Shown piece after piece: positions 23,182 through 32,492 of a stretch of DNA of 64,000 nucleotides; the first letter of the stretch is position 1, and the number at the start of each line of letters is the position of its first letter. A program made the translations under genes and the position numbers. The DNA lies in the NCBI GenBank assembly GCA_010015745.1, contig ML978211.1, positions 124,001-188,000 of the forward strand, in the 5' to 3' direction. A model generated the notes under the pieces. It was given only the letters and a program-made list of their open reading frames with translations, made no database searches and was not told where the DNA came from. This stretch comes from Setomelanomma holmii (Eukaryota > Ascomycota > Dothideomycetes > Pleosporales > Phaeosphaeriaceae).

Positions 23182-25074
23182 ATGTCGCACGACCTTGAAA
23201 AGGACGCCGAGCTCGGCACCGCGCTTGCGCCACCAATCAGTGCCCAGGACCCGAATGCTCGGCCAGAATGCTTCAAGTCAACGCTGCAAGAATGCCTGTT
23301 TGTCATTTCTGTGACGATGGCAGTGGCTATGACGAGTTTTTTGACGGGCGCAATCACGGTCATGAGTAGCTTTGCGGGCAGGGATTTGGAAATGAGTAAT
23401 GCGGAGATCACGTGGATGAATGCTGCTACGAGGTATGAATGATCGTTTTAATCTTGATTTGAAAAGTAAAGCTGATGCGGAGACTAGTTTGTCCGCTGGC
23501 TCGTTGCTGCTGTTCTTCGGGAGCGTGGCTGATCTGTTCGGACGGAAGAGCATGTTCATCGTCTCGATGTTCTTGTTCAGCGTGTTTTGTCTTGGTGCTG
23601 GATTCTCGAAATCGGGTATCACGCTGGACATACTGTGTGGCGTGCTGGGAATCTTCTCTGCATCGGCAGTGCCCCCGGCTCAGGGTATGCTCGGTGCAAT
23701 CTATGAGAAACCGAGTCCGCGCAAGAACAAAGGTACCACTCACCCTCACTTGCGAGACGTGTTGACATGACACTGACACTTTCCAGCTTTCGGCTGCTTC
23801 TCTGCAGGCAACCCGCTCGGCTTCGTCTTCGGCACGATTCTGGCCGGGTTGTTCACACAAGTCTTCAACTGGAGAGCAGGTTTCTTCCTACTGGCCATCG
23901 TGTACTTCTGTACGACGGTCATCGCATACTTCACTGTACCACGAGACACGACACATAAGCACAAGTTCAACGATGAGACGATCAAGAAGCTAGATCTACC
24001 AGGCACTTCAATGACAATACTCGGCATTGGCATGTTCTGTGCTGCTCTCAGGTATGTGTTCATGACCGGAACATTCATCTATTGCTAAACCACTTCAGTC
24101 TTGCGAGTGACGCACCACAGGGCTGGAAGACGCCGTATGTTATCGTGCTTTTGATTCTCGGTATACTGCTTATCGCCGCGTTCGTTGCATGGGAGATCTA
24201 CTATCCATATTCGATGATTGATATGAACATCTGGAAGGATAGGGATTTCTCCCTAGTAAGCGTCTACCTTTTCAAGGTATAAGACCGGACTGACTCCAAT
24301 GCAGCTTCTGGTCATCCTTTCGTCAGGATTTCTAGGGTTCCCCGTCTTCGCTTTCTTCATCGCGCTTTACTTTCAGACGATTCTCGGCTACAATGCGCTC
24401 ATGACCGGCGTTCACATGCTTCCAATGGTCATATTCGGTCTACTTGCGAACCTGGTAGCCGCATTGATACAGCATAAAGTGTCCAACAAGCTGATTGTGG
24501 GCATTGGCGCCGTGGCGTATCTGGCTTCGTTCGTGCTTGCGGCGGTACAGCGGTACGGCGATTCGTACTGGGCTTTCTCGTTTCCTGCCCTGTGTCTGTG
24601 TGTGATTGGAGCGGACTTCCAATTCATCGTTGCAAATGTGAGTCTGATCGGCTTCGAGTACGTCCAGTCACTGACCCACCATAGATGTACGTTCTCTCAT
24701 CCATGCCAACGAACAAGCAGTCGATAGCCGGCTCGCTCTTTCAGACGCTCACCCGTCTCTGTACTGCCGTCTCATATGGCGTCGCTACAGCCATCTTTGA
24801 TGCAGTCGAGAGCAAGCCAGCGACGTCTGGGTACTATGGAAACAATCCTGTCGAGCCTTTCGCATATGTGTTTTGGTTCTCAGCTGGGTGCGCTTTTGTC
24901 GGCCTGTTGTTTGTGCCACTACTACGCATCGGAACGCAGGGCCATAAGGGAGATACAGGGCGAGTCAAGACCAATGTTGAGAATGGACTAGGACTGGATG
25001 ATGGGAATGTTTTAGCAGCGAACGAAAGGACTGCAAAAGGCGCGGGAATTTCCTCCGCTCAAGAAGCACGGTGA
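23182..25074 (+). CDS. MFS drug:H+ antiporter, DHA2 family (ATR1/AMF1-like)
   Basis: Six exons: 23182-23432, 23488-23732, 23787-24051, 24099-24255, 24305-24637 and 24685-25074. The introns are 47-55 nt with GT..AG ends, phases are consistent throughout, and the product is 546 aa. A 40-aa acidic N-terminus precedes about 14 helices. The MFS loop motif is GSVADLFGRKS. Other typical text is SAVPPAQGMLGAIYEKPSPR, GNPLGFVFGTILAGLF (antiporter motif C: G-x8-G-x3-GP-like) and WRAGFFLLAIVYF. The C-terminal region reads SMPTNKQSIAGSLFQTLTRL, as in aminotriazole/ammonium-related DHA2 carriers. Yeast Atr1 exports aminotriazole and borate; the substrate here is unknown. It is one of three MFS genes in 18.8-27.4 kb, each from a different subfamily, so not a recent tandem array. 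Confidence 0.9.
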
Positions 25075-25692
25075 AATACGATACACGTGCGCCGATTTAC
25101 ACGTAGATTAGAAAATGCACAAGTCTATATGGATTCGAACGTGGTCGGCGTTTGACTTCGGCCAACGTCGGAAACAACTTTGAAGTCTAATCTCAGCCTC
25201 CGAACGCATCGTTCTGGGTCCTCTATTTCCCCGCAACTCCACAAGATTCGTCTATTCGGGCATCCCGACCGACGGTGCCGATCCCCCAGAGATACAATCC
25301 AAGACGCGGAGGCATGCACACGTGCTCGAAAGGTCCAGCTCGAGCAAATCGCGGCGGAATCTTCCAGCTTTCTTCCCAGAACGGAAGGTAATTGAAGACC
25401 TCGGCCAATCAGCTTCGGCACGAATCCAGCTCCGCACGTTGCACGCGACCCGAACGCTAGAGCTAACGCTTGACACGACGAGGCTAGCATCCCCGCAGAA
25501 TTTTATGCTTAAAGACTCCGTCCCAACTCCTGTCATCAACACGATGGTGACAGGCCGACCAGTTCCCCGGATTCTCTTGTGAAAGTCATTGCCCTTTCGT
25601 TGAGTAGTGTGTGTGGAGTACCCCTCCGCCGAAGTCTCACCGACACGCTCCTCTCTTCTTCACATCTTATCTGAGAGACCTTGGAAGCCGAT
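25075..25692. promoter_or_regulatory. Upstream region of the alpha-glucoside transporter with four CreA-like sites
   Basis: 618 bp between the DHA2 stop and the transporter start. Matches to the carbon-repressor consensus SYGGRG occur on the minus strand, written here as plus-strand complements: CCCCGC 25229-25234, CCCCAG 25284-25289, CCCCGC 25491-25496, CCCCGG 25565-25570. Glucose repression would suit a sugar transporter, but six-base degenerate sites are frequent by chance. Confidence 0.35.
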
Positions 25693-27444
25693 ATGGCGGA
25701 CGAGAAGGATATCTACACCGCCTCGGCACCGCCTGTGGATCACGACCATGAGGATGACCACAAGCGTGCTGCGGGTCGCGTCATTAACGATGCGCGCAAG
25801 GCTACTGATAAGGAGCGCAACATGACACTCCTCCAGGGCATCAAGCTCTACCCAAAAGCCATCGGATGGTCCGTCCTGATCAGTACCTGTATCGTCATGG
25901 AAGGCTACGATGTCTGTCTGCTCAACAACTTCTTCGGCTTCCCACAGTTCAAACGCAAGTACGGCGAGATGTTGCCAGATGGGACGTACGAGATTCCTGC
26001 GCCGTGGCAGGCGGGTCTCAGTAACGGAGTCATTGTCGGCGAGATCATTGGATTGTTCATGAATGGTTGGATTAGTGAGTCGATTGGGTATCGGTATACG
26101 GTCATGGGATGTCTGTTGTTGATTATTGGGTTTACTGCGATTTTCTTCACGGCGCAGACTGTGGTGCACTTGTTGGTTGCCGAGATCCTGTGCGGTATCC
26201 CGTGGGGTGTTTTCCAAACGCTCACGATTACCTACGCGAGTGAAGTCTGCCCGGTGGCGCTGCGTGGATACTGTAAGTTTTGATCCAGACTCTGGAGGAG
26301 TGCACACTAACTTGGAGCAGTGACTACCTATGTCAACTTCTGCTGGGGTTTGGGTCAAGTCATCGGTATCGGCGTGATTCGCTCCATGGTCAACCGAGAC
26401 GACGAATGGTCGTACCGCATTCCATATGCGCTGCAATGGATGTGGCCTGTCCCCTTGATAATTGGTGTCTTCCTCGCACCTGAGTCTCCATGGTGGCTCG
26501 TTCGCAAGGGCAGACTTGAAGACGCTAAGAAGTCTCTCCATCGTCTGACAAGCTTGAATCGGGAGACCGACTTCGACGCAGATGAGACGGTTGCCATGAT
26601 GGTACACACGACCGCTCTTGAGGAGCAAATCACCAAAGGCGCATCCTATCTTGACTGCTTTAAGGGCGTCGATCTCCGCCGTACTGAAGTAGTCTGCATG
26701 GCCTGGGCGATCCAGAATCTCAGCGGTAATGCCTTCTCTGGCTACAGTTCCTACTTCCTGCAACAAGCCGGTCTTGCTCCATCGACATCCTACGACTTCG
26801 CCATGGGCCAGTACGGGATCAACATGGCTGGCGTGTTCGGAGCCTGGTATCTCATGAAACTCGGCGTTGGTCGTCGAAGCCTCTATCTCTATGGACTTTG
26901 CGGTCTCTGCGCCATGCTCTTCGTCATGGGCTTCCTTGGCATTGGACCTGCTGACACTAAGGAGCAGCGCGCCATGGCCACCGGCGCTATGATGATCGTA
27001 TGGGCCATGTTCTACCAACTCACCGTCGGCACCGTATGCTACTCTCTCGTCGCCGAACTGTCATCTCGTCGCCTGCAGATCAAGACCGTTGTGCTCGGCC
27101 GCAACCTGTACAACATCATCGGCATAATCACAGGCGTTTTGACGCCCTACATGTTGAACCCGGGCGCGTGGAACTGGGGCAACTTCGCTGGTCTCTTCTG
27201 GGCCGGTCTGTGCTTCCTCAGCATCATCTACACGTTCTTCCGCATGCCAGAGCCCCGGGGTCGCAGTTTCGCTGAGCTCGATTTGCTCTTTGAGAAGAGG
27301 GTGTCTGCGCGCAATTTTGCGAAGACGGAGGTTAACGTGTTTGAGGAGACGAATGTGGAGGGTACTGCTTTGTTCAACAAGTATGAGGAGAAGGTGTCGG
27401 ATGTGGTGCGTTCGGAGTCGATATCTGGAACGAAGGCTGCGTGA
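25693..27444 (+). CDS. MFS sugar transporter, maltose / alpha-glucoside permease type
   Basis: Proton:sugar symporter of the plasma membrane. Exons 25693-26272 and 26321-27444 with a 48-nt phase-1 intron give 567 aa. The hydrophilic N-terminus (about 55 aa) is followed by 12 helices. Diagnostic text: EGYDVCLLNNFFGFPQF (first loop, typical of MAL permeases), GWISESIGYRYTVMG (MFS loop 2-3), ASEVCPVALRGYLTTYVNFC (split by the intron), PESPWWLVRKGR (PESPR-like motif after TM6) and FFRMPEPRGRSFAELDLLFE (PETKGR-like motif after TM12). The order matches Mal31/Agt1-type carriers. No alpha-glucosidase lies next to it; the only glycosidase sequence here is the GH31 remnant 27 kb away. Exact sugar unknown. 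Confidence 0.93.
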
Positions 27445-27641
27445 AGAGCTAACCGTAGAAAGGAACCTTTGGGAATTGGACGATAAATATAGTCAAGCTG
27501 TCCATCTAAGCATTGCGGTTCTAGTATATGATTTCAAGCGCACTTGCTACTGAAATCGTGTATGTTTGCACACTTGTCTAGTGAAGAATTGCATGTGTAG
27601 ATCTTCAGAAGGCCTCCCCGAGAATGTCTCTGGCATGATCC

Positions 27642-28194
27642 TTATCGCGCGTATGTGGCATCATTCAAATTCCCGTGGATTTCGTATATCCATGCCGAGA
27701 TGAGTTCGTAGTCCACGTTTTCGAGCAGGAGTTCCCACCAAGAGGCACCGTAGGACTTGCAGATAGCGCAGAACGGAAAAGCGATACTGATCAGTCCGAA
27801 TGCGAGCGTAGACGCCTGTCCAAGATCCAGGATCGAACGATCAGACAGTTCAGTGATGGAAGGCCACATGCAGAAGTACAGAGGGAATATAGCGAAAGAC
27901 GCTACGCAGGTCCAGGCAAGTAACCAAACGAGCAGCATGAAGAAGCAGACAACGAAGTCGAGAAAGCGACGGCGCAGTAGGCACGCGAAACCAATGCAGA
28001 CCTGCATGAATGCTCCGACCGTCAGATATGACAGCCCGAAGAGCAGAGTTTCTAACAATCAAATCAATCAATCCGTCCTAACATGATGTAGTAGAAGTTT
28101 AACTTCTAAGAGTAATGCTCTAACCTAGAGAAGCAAGTGGGGGCCCCACTAAATTGATTGTTGGAAAGTCTGTGCGTTCAAGTGCATCAGGCAT
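27642..28194 (-). CDS. Orphan small multi-helix membrane protein
   Basis: Two-exon model: 28194-28125 and 28051-27642, joined by a 73-nt intron in phase 1, 159 aa. The donor (GTTAGA) is weak but the acceptor (TTAG) and phase fit. After 23 hydrophilic residues there are three or four long helices: LLFGLSYLTVGAFMQVCIGF; FVVCFFMLLVWLLAWTCVAS with IFPLYFCMWP; STLAFGLISIAFPFCAICKS. The C-terminal tail is acidic and Trp/Tyr-rich (WWELLLENVDYELISAWIYE). It resembles tetraspan or MARVEL-like small fungal membrane proteins only in layout; I do not recognise the family. The exon-1 assignment is the least certain part. Confidence 0.5.
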
Positions 28195-29266
28195 AAAGAA
28201 ATGGTCAAGTTGCTTCGGATCTGGTGTTTGCGCATACTCGATGTTCGCATCTCTTCACTTTCACCACGTCAAAAGTGCCGCACATTGACGTCGTCATCTT
28301 CACTTCCTCCTTCGCAGCCTCGATAAATGGACGCCTTGGCCTCATTCAAGACGCACACGAGCTTTTCAACTCGACGCAAACTTAATATTGTTTTCCGCCC
28401 GTACTTGGCTCCTCTTCTTCTGCTGCATCACCGCCTCGATCGCCCTCCGACCATGTCGACGACCCGCCTACGCCCTCAAACTCGACAGACTTCAGCTCTT
28501 ACAATTTCAACCGAGTATGTTCATTTGTTTGTACCGCTCTAATCACCCGCTAATCAAACAAAGCATTCGGCGACCACCGACATCGACAGCGTACTAATGG
28601 AAACAACATCATTTCTGGTACGCAGGAGGCTACTCCGACACGGAGCGAGGTACAGTACAGGTGTATGCCCCTTTCTTGCGGTGGCCTTTGGGGACGGGAG
28701 CTGCAGGGAGGCCCTGCTGCCAAAATACTCTGCCTCAATTTGTGGACATGCCTGCGATATGGTGCTTGCCTCGTGCAGCCCGACAGACCGTATGGTCCAT
28801 GGCGTCAGGCGATTGTTGCTTGGTTGCGTACCGGATCTAGTGGCTTGAACTACGTCCCAGCAGGTAGCCATCGAGGGCAAGTGAGGTGGAAGGAAAAATA
28901 AAGAACACGGCGCGGCCACCTCGAGTGCCTCTCGTAAGTCCAGCAATCTTCTCAATCCCATCAAGGATCGGCCAGAGCTGACTATCTGTAGGAGGCGTGC
29001 GCTATCAGCAGCGGCGTCCACGGGCTTGTCCCAACCGCATCTCGCGCGTTCTTCTGATTGCGTCGCTGGCGTAATCCAGCGGTGGAGGAGCTCATGCGGT
29101 GGAATGTCTGTAGGGGGCCTAGGCAACCCAACTGCGCCAATCGACAACTTATAGCCAGGGGTAGTCGTAAGTTACGCACTCCATATTCTCGGGTCTTACT
29201 GACAGCTACCCAGGTACTGCAGCAGCAACCGTTGAGAGGCAACGTCCTCGTTCCATTCTCGAAAGG
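28195..29266. other. No confident gene; one intron-like element and a CRE-like site
   Basis: A good intron candidate lies on the plus strand at 28515-28563 (GTATGT, CTAAT twice, AAG end), and another possible donor lies near 28653. Text on both sides looks weakly protein-like (SDHVDDPPTPSNSTDFSSYN before; FGDHRHRQRTNGNN after), but frames and start codon cannot be settled. A CRE-like TGACGTCGTCA lies at 28286-28296. The long minus-strand frame 29147-28554 has no domain and I regard it as chance. Confidence 0.3.
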
Positions 29267-30727
29267 TCATTGTTCTTCGGTCCACGTTGGTAGCAGGTCT
29301 GCCAGTGGTATGCCGGGCTTTCTTGGAGAGACCAAACATATGGACAACATCGCTGAGAGGCTTGAGCCTACTGCAAATCCGCGCACGTGCTGTGCGGATA
29401 AGTCGTGCTGGTAGCTTGTCTGCCACTGACCAGGTTTTTCGTTGAGCTCCGCACCACTCGGGTCGGACTTGAAGATGAACCGCAACATTATCGCTTCGAG
29501 CGATCGCCGATGGTAGTATGGCCACACGCTGTCATGTTCTCCTTGCTGTTCCCAGCATCAGTCATAAGAGAGCATGTTATCCCGCTGCTGGAATCTTTCA
29601 TCGGCTCAAAAGCAATATCTTAGACTTCTAAAGTGTCTGACGTAGGTATCTCGAGATACAGTCGGTACCTTGTAGTTGCAGAACGTACTCCAGGACAGCC
29701 ATCCTGCACTGGGCAAATTCGCTTCGGGTGCATCCTGCCAATGCTTGATTGGAGTTGCTCGGCAAAGCATTGGCTCAGCCCAAAGTCCCACTGCATTCAA
29801 GTAGACACCGTTCAAGGTCGACCAGAATGGCTGAGCCAATCGGCGCTTCTTCATCATTGGCATCGAATGGCTCAAGCCAGTTGCTGGCCCCAACGTGTTC
29901 AAAGTTGTGTGAAATGCGTCCCGACACGTTTTGCAATTGAATGGGTCGTCGTTGCGCCATGGCCTTTGTCCAGTGTATTCGCAGTGTTTGTGAGCATAAA
30001 CAGGCTTGAAGTGGTGGCGTTCGGCAAGAGCGAATTGGTACACGGTAACCATCTCATCCATTTCAGAGGCACTTAAACGATTGAAGGAAAGCCCCATAGG
30101 CTCCGGATGACTCGAAGTCAATTTCTAAGCGATCCGTGTAGTTGTAATACAAGACTTGGAAGAGCTTGAGCCGGTAAGATGCGCGGGTCATTCTGTACTT
30201 CTCCACTGAAGCGAGTTGAAGGGATGGCAGCACTACTCCAGGATCATAGCGGTGATACGCACGCTCGTAGGTATGTTCCGCATAAGCCTGAATGAGCGTT
30301 GTGACTTCGGCATCGATGACGCACAGTTTGCACAGGACTCCTAGTGCATCGTACTCGAGAAGATGGATCTTGCGTTGACTTTCAGTATCGAGGTTCTTCT
30401 CCAGAAAGATGTTCATGTTGTCTGTAAAGGCCTTTGCGTAGATGCCAACGGGGTCGAAGGCGCAGACCAAGCTGTATGTAGTCAACAACAAGTTGCGGAG
30501 TTGAAGTCCCATTGTGGCCATCACGCCTTGTAAGATACTTGTGGGTATCTGAGGTACATGTTTCTGGCGGGCAATGAGGCATGGGTAAAGTTTTGTAAAG
30601 GATGGAGATCCATGTTACACATTGTGAGGAGTTGTACGTCTGGCGTCAAGTCAGAGAAGGGGAACAACACACCCAAATGTCCTTCACTTACACAGCGTGT
30701 CCAATCACGCGCCAACAAATACCACAT
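29267..30727 (-). pseudogene. Unknown gene with F-box-like start, frame broken at least twice
   Basis: Starts at 30727 (MWYLLARDWTRC, resembling fungal proteins that begin with PxEIWxLIA; the preceding in-frame text RWPIE may belong to an upstream exon ending at a TTAG acceptor). One splice from the GTAAGT after DWTRC to a CTCAG acceptor restores a long helical frame (ILQGVMATMGLQLRNLLLTT .. LLEYDALGVLCKLCVIDAEV). At about 30070-30085 the frame breaks: GAFLQS ends in a stop, while the next frame continues with LSASEMDEMVTVYQFALAER and DPFNCKTCRDAFHT. A third block (29527-29267, WPYYHRRSLEAIMLRFIFKS) lies after an unbridged stop. No family recognised. Either a decaying gene or sequence errors. 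Confidence 0.5.
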
Positions 30728-32492
30728 TTCAATGGGCCACCTCTCTCTTCCTCCGCTCGGCAGCTAACCAAGACCAGACACCAACCAGTACTGCCATTAC
30801 GACCGAAGTGAAAACTATTCAGGCTCTCGTCAGTTCGACCTTCTTCCTAACCTCCACCGTAAGGGATGTCCAGTTTCCGCCGGACATGATTGTTGCTGAG
30901 GTGTAATCGTCGTTATCTGAAGTGAATCCCAACTTGTGCGGATAGCTCTGTTGCACCAAAGTGTAGCTAGTATTTACAGTCATATGTATTGCCATTCGAA
31001 AACTAGTGATCGTATGTGTTGCTGTTCTGGGGAGGAATGTAAGCTGCAGGGTATGGAGGCGGTGGTTGAGCTGCACCGTACGAGTGGACATTGTGATGAT
31101 CCGACATCGCTTTCTGGATGTGCGAGGGTCGCTATTGAGGTCATGGTGGGGATTGTAAGCTATCTGAGGCAGTTGTATGAGGCTGTGTTGTGTCCATCGT
31201 GGACTGAGCATAAAGCAAGGGAGATTTAGCATTGCCACAAAACTTCACCGAAAACCTCCTCGAATGTGCCTCGCCAGGTCATTCATGTCCACGAATTTAG
31301 GGGGTATTCTGTTTTTGTTGCACGTGAGAGCGTACCTCGACTTCCACATCGCTTCAACGCCTGCGCTTTTTCACTCGCATATGCCGCACGGACCATTGTT
31401 CCAAAGACTTTCCGAGGTCACCTGCAGTCGAGCAGACATATAACGCCTCCTCTCATGCCCATCAACAAGAGACCCAAGGTTGCACTTACCAATTTATATC
31501 CAACCATACGCCTCCCGGGATTGGTTAGGGACGAAAGCCCGGTACAGCATGGTAGGAGCACGATAACCCAACAGGCGGCAGTTGCCCCGAGCGGACAATC
31601 ACAGCAGCCGAATCGTACACCTTCAGAGACTGTTGGTAGGTACAGATGTTCCAAGGCGTGGAGTCGCAAGATTATGAGCAGCAAGGACCAGCGGTCACAA
31701 AGCTGAAGCACCACTTGGCAATGTTTGGCGCCAAGCTCGCACTCCGTGGAGACGATGAAGCACAACAACCGTACCGGAATGGTGGTCATGTTAGAATCCG
31801 GTTTGGGCTCCTAAGTTGTGACAGCCCCTCGATATACTTGCATGGAGGCCTATGGCTGCTAGATTGTGTCGAGAAGTTGGAAACGCTGATGCCAAGCCAG
31901 CATTTGATGGTTCCGCCCGAAGTCGATCCAGCCACTGATGGAAAGGCAGATCTCACCCCTTGCCCACGTTCTTGACGCGATCTGGGACTATTTGATGGGC
32001 GCACTTATCTTATTCCCTCTCACACTTCGAGGCTGCGTTCAGCCAAGATCGCCACGTGCTGATCTGTGGCCTCATAAAGTCTGCCCGTCTCTAACGACGT
32101 GTGAATAGGGTGGGTTCGCCGTTCTCCCCGACTCCAGTCGCCGGTCACGCTATTCTCCGCTACAACAGCTCGTTGCGGCCTGGAGTGTGCACAATCGACG
32201 CACGATAGAAGCCCGTAATTTTTCCGAGGTCGAAAGTCGCGTCCCACCTGTTCTCGCACCCTCCAGCTTTCCTTCCTTGAGCGCTCATGCACCTCAAGAG
32301 AGCGCACGGGCCACTTTCATGAATCAAGAAGGTCAACATCGCTCACTGCACCTGCAGAAGATCGCGGCACGCCCATCTCAAACGCGAGGGTGTCGCTGGT
32401 AAGGGCTTACCACTCAAAGATCTACATTATAGCGCTTTTGTCGATATATTCAGCCATCACTAGCTTTAGTGGCTAGCCCAACAATTCCAATA
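30728..32492. other. Gene-free stretch
   Basis: 1.8 kb upstream of the H+-ATPase. A minus-strand frame at 31238-30819 (139 codons) is His/Thr-rich and non-hydrophobic with no domain, so it is not called. The final 300 bases, just upstream of the ATPase start, should hold its promoter. No RNA gene or repeat is recognised. Confidence 0.4.

Noticed and set aside
25127..25200. tRNA-like B-box (GTTCGAATCC on the minus strand)
   Set aside because: An A-box-like match is only about 25 bases away and no cloverleaf stems can be drawn, so it is not a tRNA gene.
28554..29147. 197-codon minus-strand frame
   Set aside because: No domain, no splice logic; lies opposite the intron-like element at 28515-28563 and looks like chance in GC-rich sequence.
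30819..31238. 139-codon minus-strand frame
   Set aside because: Thr/His-rich low-information text; no family and no clear start context.
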